64,000 nt of DNA from a bacterium. GTDB taxonomy: Bacteria > Patescibacteriota > Gracilibacteria > BD1-5 > UBA6164. The stretch is from contig JAGXIV010000017.1 in assembly GCA_024635485.1 (NCBI GenBank), forward strand, positions 1 to 64,000, given 5' to 3'. The position numbers were made by a program, and so were the translations under genes. How positions within the stretch are numbered: the first letter of the stretch is position 1; each line of letters starts with the position of its first letter. Shown here piece by piece: positions 46,939 to 58,150 of this stretch. The notes beneath the pieces are model-generated. The model searched no databases. It saw only the letters and a list, made by a program, of their open reading frames with translations, and had not been told where the DNA came from.

Positions 46939-47682
46939 GTGAAAAATTTAAACTTAGCCACTGAATCAATTGTTCAAGATTTTGATATAAAGTTTCAAAG
47001 GCTTTTCTTAACTTTGTTATCCTTTTATGAATGACAAGAATTTGATGAATTCGATACATTACGAAATAAATTAAATATTCCTTTATTTTATAAGCTTTAT
47101 AAAGCAATCTCAGAATTATATAAGTCACAGAGTGATGAAGTATATGCTAGAGATTGAAAATACTTCGTTGGAAAAACAGAGTTTTTTATATATGAAATTA
47201 TAGAAATATTTAGTGCTCTGAGTTGAAATGCTAATTTTCAAGATTTTTGAGTATTGATGTATTGAGAAAATACAAATATAGATGTAGAAACCACTATCAC
47301 TATGTTAATAAATGATATGAATAACATTCTTGATAAAAATCAAGAATCAGAAATATCTCAATTTAGAAATTTTTCTCATATGATTTCCATATTGCATCAG
47401 TTTAGACTTAATTTTAAGGATTTACCTTATATTCCTTCTCAAGTTTTCAATGAAAATTGAAAAATATCCTCAGACTATAATATTATTAAGAAAGGAACAG
47501 CATATCATATAGTATATATATGATGAAATAAAGGTTGATTATTCCAAGAATCATTCGATAAAATCGAGAATGTTGTATGCTCCATAAGTGCTCTTGAACT
47601 TGCAAATGTTCATGATGTACATAAAAATCAAAAAGAAATTCCGGTTCAAGTATATGAATTTATACGCTCTCAAAATATATAA
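46939..47682 (+). CDS. Hypothetical protein (247 aa)
   Basis: Helical, soluble protein with no family I recognise. The start is taken as GTG, since the frame is closed nine bases before it. The first 130 residues are rich in Phe, Leu and Glu helices (QRLFLTLLSFYEGQEFDEFD), and the last 80 are of mixed strand pattern (GTAYHIVYIGGNKGGLFQES). It ends in a terminator shared with ndk. The 191-bp gap before it (46748-46938) holds nothing clear. Confidence 0.6.
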
Positions 47683-47690
47683 TTTTTTAC

Positions 47691-47722
47691 AAAAAAAAGA
47701 CTCATAATTGAGTCTTTTTTTT
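47691..47722. terminator. Bidirectional terminator between convergent genes
   Basis: A8-GACTCA, loop TAAT, TGAGTC-T8, a perfect 14-bp stem. The same core occurs at 54492-54522. Confidence 0.9.
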
Positions 47723-47734
47723 GTGTTGATAGAA

Positions 47735-48178
47735 TTATAATATTCCGTCAAAACCTCTTGAGTAATCAAATATGTTTTCTCCTTTAAAAAATCTTTTTAG
47801 TTCTGTTTGAGCTGTTTCAGCAGAATCAGATGCGTGGATGATATTTCCATCAATAGTAAGACCAAAATCTCATCTAATAGATCCTGGAAGTGCTTCTTGA
47901 GGGTTTGTAGCTCCTGTTAACATTCGTACCGTTGCAATAGCATTTTGACCTGAAACAGCAAGAGCTACAACAGGAGTTCTCATCATGTATTCTTTGATGC
48001 TAGGAAAAAATGGTTTATCAGCAAGGAAGTCATAGTGTTCTGTTACGATAGCGTCATCAAGTTGCATCATTTTAAGACCATTTATTTTTAGACCTTTTTG
48101 TTCAAGTCTTGAAATAACTTCACCGATAAGACCTCTCTCAACCGTATCTGGTTTCAATAAAATCAAAGTAGTTTCCAT
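47735..48178 (-). CDS. ndk: Nucleoside diphosphate kinase
   Basis: 147 aa, standard size. ETTLILLKPDTVERGLIGEV (Lys binds phosphate), HYDFLADKPFFPSIKEYMM, then RMLTGATNPQEALPGSIRGD and NIIHASDSAETAQTEL, where the His is phosphorylated. It equalises NTP pools. TGA is used in the RGD-F-G part. It converges on the unknown gene at 46939 across a bidirectional terminator. Confidence 0.97.
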
Positions 48179-48247
48179 ATTTTTTTATTTATGTAATAAG
48201 TTGGCTAGATTATAGCGATAATAACTATATTGCAAGCCAATTAATGA

Positions 48248-49366
48248 CTAATCTATTACAAAATCTTCTTTTTGAGAATTTTTATGATTAAATACAACTC
48301 AATTCAATTGCTTTTGAAGGTGTTTTCTTATTTCGTTTTGTATTTTGTCTGTCAGTTCTGGATGAGATTTAATGATACCTCTTTTATTTTTATAATTCAT
48401 CGAGTCCATTGAGATATCATTTTTTACCATAAGTGTTTCTAGTGCGAGGTCAGCACATTCCTGGCTACAAAATCAAGCATGCTTCAGATACTCATTTCTA
48501 TCTACTATAATTCGAGCATTACAGCTTGAAAGTCTACAGTTTTCACAATTATCAGTTTTATTTCCAGTATAGAGACACTCTCAAATAGTCGTATGAGTGT
48601 TATCATCTCATACTTTTTGACTGACTCTATCGTCAAATACATACAGATTTCCAAGCCAGTTTCCATCATTGTAGGTATTTATATATTTAACGACTCATCC
48701 ATCGAGTTGATAGGTATTTTTGAGACCTGCTCTTTGAAGCATGACCGTAGACTTTTCACATCGTATACCTCCAGTACAATAGGAAATAACTTTTTTATCT
48801 CCGAATTCTTTTTTGTATTCTTCGACTTTATCTTCCAGTTCTCTAAAAGTGAGCGTATTTGCTGGGATAGCATTTTTAAAATGGCCAAGATTATATTCGT
48901 GATTATTTCTCATATCGAGAATAATATAATCATCCATTTTCCCTTCGTCGAGAATTTCTTTAAATTCTTCAATCTGCATTCTGTTTCCAGCTGATTCGAT
49001 TTCCAAACTCGTAAATTTTTTCCCAAGTCCAACTATTTCATCTCTTACTTTTACTTGCATTCGAGGAAATTTGTGAGCATCTACGAGAGACGCTTTGATA
49101 TCAAGGTCAGGGATGTTATTCCAGAGTGGATGGTTATGTAAATAAAGCTTGTAAGCTTGTATTTGACCCTTATTTCCCGTAACAGTACTTGATATTCCTT
49201 CAGTTCCTATATAGACTCTCCCCTTCATCCCAATATCAGTGGTAAACTCGAGATGTTCCAATGTTTCTTGTTCAGGATTTTGGACATCCACAAATTTATA
49301 AAAAGTAAGAAGTGTAAACTCTTGTTCGTATTTCATATTTTTCAGATTATTTATATAACGTGCCAT
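48248..49366 (-). CDS. trhO: tRNA U34 hydroxylase TrhO (UPF0176/YceA), rhodanese domain
   Basis: 372 aa. The N-terminal domain has GRVYIGTEGISSTVTGNKGQ, a clear UPF0176 block. The rhodanese domain has ILDMRNNHEYNLGHFKNAI and VISYCTGGIRCEKSTVML with the active Cys in CTGGIRCE. Its C-terminal zinc-like cysteines follow (ECLYTGNKTDNCENC, CSQECADL). TrhO makes 5-hydroxyuridine at the wobble base using O2 in E. coli; whether it does so in this, probably anaerobic, lineage is open. The ATG at 49364-49366 is used; a second Met is ten residues in. Confidence 0.93.
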
Positions 49367-49561
49367 GTTATAATTTCTTTCGTTGTAGGAAAGATTTGGC
49401 AGCTTTATTATAGGGATAAAGGAGTAGAATCAATATTATTTTATAGAATATGTATTTTTTGATACTCAAAATACTCTAAAGTCAATTTAATTATGCTCGC
49501 TCTTACTTGCAAGTATATTTTAAATGATACACTATAAAAAATATTCTATTATATATCAACT

Positions 49562-50746
49562 GTGAAATACCTTAATATTCTCTTTCTTGTTCTGAGCATT
49601 TTTTATGCCATCTATTATTATTTTATAGCTTGAAAAGATATTAGTTATTGGGCTCGATATAATTATACAAATGGTTGATTATATCTTTCTTATTTTCATG
49701 CCAGTCTTGCATTTATTTCTCTCGTGATAGTTTTTTGATTTGTAATTTATTTAGTAATATGACTCCTTAAAAAATTCCTTGTTAAGTTGAGTTTAGGACA
49801 TAAGAAGGAATTTCCAATTATTCTTAATTTTTCATTGAGATTCTTGACTCTTGTAAAATATCTCTGAGCACTCCTTATTGCAAGTTTTTTTATTACTGAA
49901 AACTATGTAACTCGAAACTGGATTACAAATGTACAAATTATCGTTGCAACAACACTCGTAGTATATTTTTTGAGCGGAGTAAGCCGTATACTCTTAGAAA
50001 GAAAATTTCAAAAACTTTCAAATGAGAAATCTTCCAGTGCCTCAGTTTTAAAATTCTGAAACAAGATTTTATTTATTCTTATTTGGATTGTAGGGATATG
50101 ATATATTCTCTGAAACTTTTGATATAATTTGAATGCTCTCTTAGCTTGAGCTGGAATTTGATGACTTGCTGTCGCTCTTGCAGCTCAAAAAAGTATTACA
50201 AATATATTTTGAGCAATAACAATTATATTAAATAAACCATTTCAAATTTGAGATTATGTAAGTATTAATGGTCAGGAATGAACTGTTCGAGATATTTGAT
50301 TATCTTATGTTACACTTATAGATAGAGCATGACATCAAGTTATGATGCCGAATGAAAATATAATAACGAGTTCTATTGCCAATATGTCTGTAAGAGAAAG
50401 CCGAAGGGTTGATTTTATTATTTGAGTCGTGTATTCCACGAGTTTAGAAAAAGTGAAAGAGTGAGTAAGTATGATTGAAAATCTTCTAAAGAAATATGAA
50501 ACGAAACATGAAATTAGTGATGACATACGTGTCACTTTTGATACTTTTAATTCATTTTCTCTTGATATAAAAGTTACTTATTTTTCAATCGTTTGAAGTC
50601 TTTCTGAATTTAATCATCAAAAACAGGAAATCAATTTAGAAATAAAACAACTCTTTTCTGATGCTCAAATCGATATGGCATTCCCAACAAGTGAGATGAT
50701 TATAAAGAATGAAAGCATTCCAACTCCCAAGAGTTCTAAAAAATAA
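49562..50746 (+). CDS. mscS: MscS-type mechanosensitive channel
   Basis: 394 aa. About four to five TM helices precede the pore helix GAGIGGLAVALAAQKSITNI, where three Gly are TGA codons, then KPFQIGDYVSINGQEGTVRD of the beta domain and NMSVRESRRVDF with the C-terminal alpha/beta part. It opens under membrane tension to release osmolytes. The start is GTG at 49562. It is probably transcribed alone, diverging from trhO. Confidence 0.94.
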
Positions 50747-50757
50747 ACAACTTATTC

Positions 50758-51399
50758 CTAGTCACTGATATCTGGCTCTTCTTCATTATTTTCTCTTGGA
50801 TGTATTCTACTTTCCTTCCATCATTTATAAAATTGTGGAATAAGATCTTTCCAAACCCATCAAAAAAATGCTACAATCAATAAGAATATGGATTTGTAGA
50901 AAATTAAAAATCACAACAAAATAAAAATAACCCATGGAAGTTTTTCAAATGTTTGAAAGAGCATACTTTGAGAAAAGAATTCAAAGACCTTTCTCCAAAA
51001 TGTATTTTCTGATAAAATACTTGCGTCAGCTAGGTTTGCGAGTATTCCAACAAGAAAGACTGGAAGTAGTATTCAGAGTAATATGTGTGAGGGGCTTTTG
51101 AAACTCGTATGTATTTGAAACTTATTATTGAGCATAAAAAATAATCACAGTATTGGAATACTTAGGAGGATTACACTGAGAACACCCATGGCATTTTTTG
51201 ATAAGAATGTTTGATATCAATTCCACATAACGGGAGAAGTATAGTTTGTTATGACAAGCTGATAGGATACAACGAGGTACATGAGAAATCATATTATAAG
51301 TCCTAAAAATAACTTATGAAGAGAGTCTCATCCATTTAAAAAAGATGCTATTCCAGCACAAAGTCATAAAAAAAGGAGTACAATATCTAGAATTCACAT
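50758..51399 (-). CDS. Multi-TM hypothetical membrane protein
   Basis: 213 aa with five or six hydrophobic segments: ILDIVLLFLGLCAGIASFL, LFLGLIIGFLMYLVVSY, GVLSVILLSIPILGLFFML, ILLGILLPVFLVGILANLA and WVIFILLGFLIFY. A basic and then acidic tail (HPRENNEEEPDISD) is probably cytoplasmic. The start fits colicin V production protein-like (CvpA) proteins in size and layout, but I see no diagnostic motif. The ATG overlaps nothing; the stop of rlmE is 3 bp upstream, so they share a transcript. Confidence 0.6.
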
Positions 51400-51401
51400 A
51401 A

Positions 51402-52097
51402 TTATTTTTTTCAAAAACAAATTACATACTCTTCAAAACTTCTATCACGACACGCAAAAGGTTTATATTCAGTAAATGAACTATATCTCGTTTTTATTTC
51501 CTGTGTGAGATCTCTGAAATCTTCTCACTTAAATACTTTAAGTAATAAATTTCATCACTTTTTTAGATATTCATCGGCAAATCTAAGTATCTCAATATTG
51601 AGTTCTACACTTGCATATTGATCAACATCTTTCCTACCTGTCGTATTAGGTGCGATATCACTTGTAATTAAATCAAATTGATTTCATTCTCCTATGAGTT
51701 CATTTATTTTTGGTCGAAGAGTCTCAAATTCAAATATATCATGAACTAATGTATTAATATTAGTTTGCGAATATTTATCTATTGGTTTCAAATCGATTCA
51801 GACAATATTTCAACTATCTTGGATTATTCTTTTTATGAACTGAATAAAACTTCAAGGAGCTGCTCAAATATCACATATATTCATATTTGGGGTGATAAGT
51901 TCAAATTGTTCTTGTATTTCTTTAAGTTTATAGACACTTCTTGCTCTATATCACTCTTTTTTTGCAAGTTGGAAATACTTATCATGCATAATATATGGAG
52001 CTGGTCGTTTTTTACGTACATTTTGAGCTTTTTTTTGATGCCCTACTGTGAGTTTCTTTTTATGATTTGTTTTTTTTGCTTGATTGAGAGGTTTCAT
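51402..52097 (-). CDS. rlmE: FtsJ/RlmE-like rRNA 2'-O-methyltransferase
   Basis: 231 aa. A basic N-terminal tail of about 35 residues (KKTNHKKKLTVGHQKKAQ) is followed by EGYRARSVYKLKEIQEQF (catalytic Lys), motif I NICDIGAAPGSFIQFI, DLITSDIAPNTTG (catalytic Asp), LLKVFKGEDFRDL (Lys) and DRSFEEYVICF (Glu), the K-D-K-E tetrad. RlmE methylates U2552 of 23S rRNA at the A-loop. The tail is an addition to the usual 209-residue form and probably aids RNA binding. Confidence 0.93.
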
Positions 52098-52133
52098 TTA
52101 TTTTCGTGTATATAATATAGTTGTAGTATAAAT

Positions 52134-52162
52134 AAAAAAAGGATTATTGAAATCCTTTTTTT
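52134..52162 (-). terminator. Terminator after the thioredoxin-like lipoprotein
   Basis: AAAAAAAGGATT, loop ATTGA, AATCCTTTTTTT. On the minus strand it follows the stop at 52190. Confidence 0.85.
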
Positions 52163-52189
52163 ATTTAAAATAATTCTATGATTTGAGTA

Positions 52190-52708
52190 CTAGTTAGCAG
52201 CTCATGCATTTGTCTCTTCTACTATACTTCCAGATGAAACCACATCTTCTTGAATTTCTCATGGAACTATCTCATCAATAATTTGATTGACCATATCATC
52301 ATCTACTTCTCAACTTCCAGTCATTTCTTCTTCCTCATCTTTTTGAGTAGATCAGGTATCTGAAAAGAGATTATATGCTGGTTGTGTTCCTATTGCATAT
52401 TCTCAAGTTTTTCTATTAAGCACGAAAGGCACTCCAACTTCTGATTCATTGAGTCCTAAAGCATTTGTAGTAGCGAGAAATAATTCTCTATTTTCATTGT
52501 TGAAAAATACTTCTCTTTTTTCTACACTCACTTTAGAAAAGAGGTCTTCTTCTTCTACCATTCTATTGAGTTCTTGGCAATGAGGACAAGTGGCTCAATA
52601 AAAATATAAAAAGTCCGAATCTGGATTAATTATATCAGCAGAATTCGTTCCAGAACAAGATACAAGAAAAAATGCAGTAAGTCACAGTATAGCAAGGATT
52701 TTTTTCAT
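52190..52708 (-). CDS. Exported thioredoxin-fold lipoprotein with CPHC motif
   Basis: 172 aa. The signal ends in a lipobox (FFLVSCSGT, Cys about 18). FLYFYGATCPHCQELNRMV contains a CxxC (CPHC) as in DsbA and DsbG, and VGVPFVLNRKTGEYAIG is the cis-Pro region. A long acidic and Ser/Thr tail of 50 residues follows (DEEEEMTGSGEVDDDMV). It is surface-bound, and it could oxidise or isomerise disulfides of exported proteins. A His-rich membrane protein gene lies upstream. Confidence 0.85.
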
Positions 52709-52781
52709 AATGCGGGATAATAATTTAAAATATTTATATTCTCTAGATAGTAACTTTTAATAGTAAGAAAGCATTAAGAGA

Positions 52782-53426
52782 TTAATGTTGATGATCTGTT
52801 CACGTGAATGATTCAAATAAGTTATGAACTAACACTACAATCCCATTTTCGTTTGTTCCACCACAACTTCCTGGATCATATTTAGAGTTGTATTCAGATG
52901 CATCTTGATTGATTGTTCCAAACGCTTCTAATAGATTCTCATCATTTTTATTTCAGTAGTAAACCAAAAGAGTATCTTCTGAATTTATAAGGTTATAGAG
53001 AGGAAAATCAACTTTTTTTCCATTTAGTACAAATTGAAGTGAATTATTTGTGTTGTTTTCTATGAGGCCTGATTCTTTTGAATAAATGAAGTCTGGTCCA
53101 ATATTATAAGCAATATTATTAAAAAAATGTTCCCAAGATACTCACGCTGCATGAATATGTATACTGTCATCATCATTATTATGCATATGTACACGAGACG
53201 CTGGATATACTTTTCAAGTTAATGAACAACCTGCAACATCTTCCATGTATTTATCAGCTGAGAGATCTACTTTGAGTCCGTTTACATATAGTGCAAAATT
53301 TGCGTGATAATGAGGTGGGATATACTTGATTCATGAATATACATATCATATTCAGAATAATAAAAATGCTCCAATGATTGAGACAGCTCAAATTATGAGA
53401 TAATGTACTATTTTCTTCTTTGTCAT
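52782..53426 (-). CDS. Membrane-anchored His-rich extracytoplasmic protein
   Basis: 214 aa. One TM at about 8-28 (LIIGAVSIIGAFLLFGIGY) is followed by an outside domain with many His: YIPPHYHANFALYVNG, RVHMHNNDDDSIHIHAAGVS with WEHFF, and a TDHQH end. Two Cys occur (VAGCSLTG and DPGSCGGTN). The His clusters suggest copper or other metal binding. The family resembles uncharacterised proteins of CPR; a name is not assigned. It lies 73 bp upstream of the thioredoxin-like lipoprotein, so a joint redox or metal role is possible. Confidence 0.6.
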
Positions 53427-53456
53427 GAATAAAAAATTAATATATATAAAACAAGT

Positions 53457-53508
53457 ATACACGTAAAAAATAAAAACCCAAAATTGGGTTTTTATTTTTT
53501 ACGTGTAT
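53457..53508 (-). terminator. Exceptional 24-bp perfect hairpin
   Basis: Arms 53457-53480 and 53485-53508 are exact reverse complements with loop AAAT; the stem holds A6TA5 and T5AT6 tracts. It follows the stop at 53512 on the minus strand and also lies just upstream of the His-rich protein gene. Confidence 0.8.
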
Positions 53509-53511
53509 GTA

Positions 53512-53733
53512 TTAACTGAAGAAGCCTTTTTTCTTAGGAATTACTTTTTCTTGAGTAAAGATACATCCAGAAAATTCTCTTCCATAAATACCCTGGAGTG
53601 CAAAGTATAATCATGTTATAAAGAATCCAATTCCACTCATAAATGAAGGATTTGAAACTTCTGGAAAATTATACATCATAACAAGTCAGATTATCATAAG
53701 CATAATCTTGAGAGCAAAAGCAATATATTTCAT
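53512..53733 (-). CDS. Small membrane protein (73 aa)
   Basis: Two hydrophobic segments: about 3-20 (YIAFALKIMLMIIGLVMM) and about 32-50 (SGIGFFITGLYFALQGI), then a short basic end (VIPKKKGFFS) with one Cys. It lies downstream of the SOUL gene by 47 bp and before the 24-bp hairpin. No family is recognised. Confidence 0.55.
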
Positions 53734-53780
53734 AAGAATCGAGGTAAGAAAATAAGTTCTAAATTTATTATATGTTTTTT

Positions 53781-54425
53781 TTAGCCAATATCCACCATTA
53801 TTTCATTTCTTCGAATAAATGGAAAAGTAAAGGGAGGGTTATAAATAGCAGTGACAAATTTACCTTTCACACTAATTTTTTTTCACAGCATTATATTTTT
53901 TAAGTCTTTTGTTTTTTTGAGAATTTTTTTTCCACTCGCATTTCAGTTAAACGTAACAATTGCTCTTCGTCTCATTGGAATTTCAAGTATTTGGATTTCT
54001 GAGTCTCTCGGAACAGGGATATTTTGAATATTATATTTCCTGGGCATTACAAACTGAACTACATAAAAATTATTTGATTTAGGAATTTCCATCACAGGAA
54101 CTGTCATGGGAATAACTTCACTTTCAACGGTAGCATTTTTATATGAATACTGATAAGAAGGATGTTTTTTGAGTGTTTCATTGTCTCAAAATATGTAGGA
54201 GGAAAGTTTATTAAATCATTTTTTAATGGCCTCTTCCCTCTTTCATTTTACTTTTACTTGCGCTATAATGTATGGTGCATAATCTCTTATTTCAAAACTT
54301 CCATCTGTTTTTACTAAAGAAAAATCGGGTTCTTCAGTGTTATAGAGTGTGAAATATGAAATAATAATCCAAAGGAGAAATACAATTATTAGGAAAATAA
54401 AAATATAGTATACTGCTCAGAACAT
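53781..54425 (-). CDS. SOUL family (heme-binding-like) protein, membrane-anchored
   Basis: 214 aa. One N-terminal TM (about 6-26, YIFIFLIIVFLLWIIISYF), then the SOUL domain: DGSFEIRDYAPYIIAQVKVK, AIKKGFNKLSSYIFGDN, PMTVPVMEI, QFVMPRKY and a C-terminal YNPPFTFPFIRRNEIMVDI. SOUL proteins include eukaryotic heme binders and many bacterial members of unknown ligand; no axial His is evident. A paralogue of the same layout lies 99 bp upstream, so the pair came from duplication. Confidence 0.88.
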
Positions 54426-54491
54426 TTTTATAATTATTAATTAAGTTACCACATATTTTATACAGAAGATGTATGAAGTATGTAATAATAT

Positions 54492-54522
54492 AAAAAAAAG
54501 ACTCATGTTGAGTCTTTTTTTT
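54492..54522 (-). terminator. Terminator after the second SOUL gene
   Basis: A8-GACTCA, loop TGT, TGAGTC-T8. The 14-base arms are identical to those at 47691. Confidence 0.88.
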
Positions 54523-54523
54523 A

Positions 54524-55129
54524 TTAAATATGTATTTCAATCATTACTTCATTTCTTCTCATGAGTGGAAAACTAAGTGGAGGATTGTAACTTGCTGAAG
54601 TAATAGATCCAGAATACGTGATATTTTTTTTATCTAAGTATTTTAAAAGTATCTTTTTCATTTTTACAACTTTTTGAGCATTATTATATCCTGAATATTT
54701 TAGGACAGCTACTGTTTTTTTGGGAACTTTTTTCAAGGTAACGTTTGTACTATTTGGGATAGGAAGTGATTTTAGTGTAAAGGAGCTTGGCATAGTAAAT
54801 TGTATAAGATGTTGATTCTCTCAAGCACTACTTTCCATAACTGGACTGGTCATAGAAATAGAATCACTCGACGTATTTCCTCAGAAAATATAATTTGCAA
54901 GAATTCTAAATCATTGATTCATTGCTTTTTTTCTATTTCATATAACATTTGTTTCAGCCACTATAAATGATTTATATTCTCTTATTTCATATTTTCATTT
55001 TTTTTCAATGAGATTATATTCAGGAGATTCAATATCTTTAATAGCATAATAACTGAGTCATATCCATGTTCCAAATCAAGCAATAAGTGCTGCAGATCAG
55101 ATTGATATTGTTTTGTATTTTTTTTTCAT
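54524..55129 (-). CDS. SOUL family (heme-binding-like) protein, second copy
   Basis: 201 aa. One N-terminal TM (about 8-27), then KKGKYEIREYKSFIVAETNV, AMNQGFRILANYIFGGNTSS, SMTSPVMESSA, QFTMPSSFTLKSLPIP and a C-terminal YNPPLSFPLMRRNEVMIEI. The same order of blocks as the copy at 53781 shows a tandem paralogue. Its outside domain is free of Cys and rich in Lys and Ser. The terminator after it separates the pair. Confidence 0.88.
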
Positions 55130-55250
55130 GATTTTTATTTAAATAAATATATCAAAGTATTTTACATGTATTGTGTATGAAAGGTGCATAGAAATTACTT
55201 TTATAATAAAAAATAAAGATATACTACAAACATATTATAAAAAATATTAA

Positions 55251-57527
55251 ATGGGAATTACTAAAACTAAAATTTGAGAATGGTTTGAATATCTACAAAA
55301 GTATACATTCACTATATTTTTATTCATAATTATGAGTTCTATTTGATTTGTATCAAATAGTATTTTTTATCCTTTAACTGCTGAAATCAAAGAAAATTTT
55401 TGATTTGCTCTAACTTATATTACTCAACTAGATATATTGAGATATGTAAGCTCGGCATTTATTACTCATGGAGAAATGTATTTTTTACGAGCTCTACTCA
55501 TAATCATTCTTGTAGTTGGAACACTTGAGGCTAAAATTGGCTCACTCAGGACTTTATTCATTTTCTTTTTATCTCATATTTGAACATTGCTCCTTTTTAC
55601 AATTATAGCATGAATTTGATATTTTTGATTTTCAACTCCATTATTTAATTGATTATTTATAACGCATGATGTAGGGCCTTCAGCTTGATATATTTGATGT
55701 TTTGCAGCATTGTGCGCTCTCAGTCATTATAGATATATATGACTTATAGTATCAAATTTGATACTATGATGATTCCTTCTTTTTCATATTTCTTATGGAA
55801 TGAATTATGTCGAAATAATTGCTGATGTTTTACACATCATTGCATTTCAACTATGATTTTTTTGAGTAGTTATATATGGAATATATGAAAAATATGAAAT
55901 AAAAAGTGTTTCGGTATCCCTTATGAATATTTTTCAGTCATATTACCCTACTTTGCTCGCTTTTTTTGTATTTCTTAGCTGATTATATTTAAGCTTTGAG
56001 TGAACTCTCCCATTACATCCTGATACTGAAAAAATACTTAAAAATACAATTCCGCTTCCTTTTTTTGAAATTACGCATTTTTTAGGAAGTATAATTGGGA
56101 TTCTTCTCATTATTTTATCTTTTTGATTAAAAGATAGAACACGATCATCGTACTATTTATCGATTTTACTTTTTATAAGCGCTATACTACTGAGTTTTGT
56201 GAAATGAATTGATAACTTCATAATTTTTTTATTTATTCTACTTCTTTGATTGAGTATCAGTTCAAGAAGATATTTTTATAGAAAAGATTCTTTTTTACAT
56301 TCACATATAAATTTAAAAGATATATTCTTACTTTTTATCGTTTTAAGTGCGGTACTGTGAGTTTGACTTATACTTTATAAAAATGTTAATTATGCTCCCA
56401 ATATTTGGCTCTACTTTTCCTGGTCTTCTGATGCATCTAGATTCTTGCGAAGTTATGTAGCTCTTACACTTATTAGTCTCCTGTATGTTGGAATAAAAGT
56501 TTTAAAAGCTCAACCAAATATACCCACATTTCCAAACAAAGAAGAAATGGATTTATTGCTTCCAATTATTAAAAAATCAAAGAAAACTTATCCGTACTTA
56601 ATATTTTTGTGAGATAAATATATATTGAAAAGTAGCTCTTGAAATACTTTTATATCTTTTTCAATACAGTGAAAATCTGCTATAGCACTTAAGGATCCTG
56701 TATGACTTGTTGATGAGTATGAGGAATGTATATTAAATTTTAAAATATTTTGTCGGCACAATGCACTTAGATGTTCATTTTATGAGGTGAGTACTACTCA
56801 TTTAGAGATATATTTAAATCTTGGATTTTATCTTATTAAAATATGAGAAGAGGCGAAAATTAGACTCCAAAATTTTAGCTTAGAATGAAAAAAGAAGCAA
56901 AATATGAGAACGGCTCAAAATAAGTTTTTGCGAGATTGATATAGCTTTGAATATATCCCACAAAATAATATTTCTCAGTATATTTCTGAGTTACAAAGAA
57001 TTTCTCATAATTGGCTTACACAAAAAAAAGCATCAGAAAAATGATTTTCTTTATGAAAATTTTCTCTTGATTATATTTCTCATTTTTCTTGTGTCGTTGT
57101 AAAAAACATAGACTGAAAAATAATAGCATTTATGAACCTTTGGGAATGAGGCGATTTTCAAGAAATTTCATGAGATATTATGCGCTATGATACTCAAGCA
57201 CCAAATTGAGTTATGGAATTTTTATTCACGGAAACGATTCTATGGGCAAAAAATAGTGGATACATCTATTTTGACATATGAATGGCTCCTTTATGATGAA
57301 TAATAAGTGGAGAATGAGCATCTGTTTGGAATAGCTTTGCTTCTTTTATTTACAACAATTGAGAAAAGTATTATAACTTTAAATGACTTCGATCTTATAA
57401 AGAAAAATTTAGTCCAGAATGGGAAAATAGATATATAGTTGTAAGCCACAAATTTCAAGTTCCTCTCATTTTAAAAGATATAAGTGCACTTATATCATGA
57501 GGAGTTGTTAAAATTTTTAAAAAATAA
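55251..57527 (+). CDS. Rhomboid-like membrane domain fused to MprF-type aminoacyl-phosphatidylglycerol synthase
   Basis: 758 aa. The C-terminal 300 residues match LPG_synthase_C (DUF2156): SAIALKDPVGL, CSFYEVSTTHLEIYLNLGF, RLQNFSLEGKKKQNMR, FDIGMAPLGG and YNFKGLRSYKEKFSPEWENR. It transfers an amino acid from aa-tRNA to phosphatidylglycerol. The N-terminal 430 residues have about 12 TM helices. Instead of the MprF flippase, TM segments contain HDVGPSAGYIGCFAAL and IIADVLHIIAFQLGFFG, resembling the GxSG and His motifs of rhomboids. The domain boundary is near 430. The lipid-modifying call is firm, the rhomboid resemblance an inference. Confidence 0.82.
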
Positions 57528-57558
57528 AAAAAGTAATGTTTAATGACATTACTTTTTT
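57526..57558. terminator. Bidirectional terminator
   Basis: A7-GTAATGT, loop TTAATG, ACATTAC-T6, between the MprF-like gene and the DUF1993 gene. Confidence 0.88.
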
Positions 57559-57562
57559 ATTT

Positions 57563-58075
57563 CTAACTATTTGGAATAAGAGGAATCTCTCCAGCATAAT
57601 CTTGTTTTCCGATTTCAAAACCATGATTTCTACAAATATTGTAGGCAGTCGTAGTATGAAAATGAAAATTTGGAATAAAAAATCACATTATATACCCTGT
57701 TGCAGTGAAATGCATATCTTTAAAATAAGTCATTTCTATTTTTCTCTCTTCTGCACCTATAAAATCATCTGGAGTCATAGAATTTACATAATTTATTGTC
57801 TTTTCGATTCTGGTAAGTAGGTCATCAAGATTTGATTCATTATCTTCAAAAACTGGAGCTTCATTTCCTGTGAGACGTGCTACGCATCATTTTGCATTAT
57901 CACACGCTACTTGAATTTGTTTTCCGAATGCAAACATATCTGGAGCAAGTTTGAGTTCCATTACATCACTATCACTCATAGATTTTTCATGAGCTTGCTT
58001 TTGAATTTTTTTTACTAAACTATCAAGGGCTTTGAGTCTGTTACTTGTATGGGTAACGGCTACTTCATAGAACAT
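57563..58075 (-). CDS. DUF1993 family protein
   Basis: 170 aa. KLAPDMFAFGKQIQVACDNA, ARLTGNEAPVFEDNESNLDD and NFHFHTTTAYNICRNHGFEI with GKQDYAG all match DUF1993, a DinB-like four-helix bundle family, with His residues that may bind a metal. Function is unknown in every organism I know of. It is followed by a bidirectional terminator. Confidence 0.9.
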
Positions 58076-58150
58076 AGGTATATATATTAATATGTAAAAT
58101 TTTACTGGGGTATGATAAGAGTTTACTGTAAGGAATCAATAAGAATAAAA

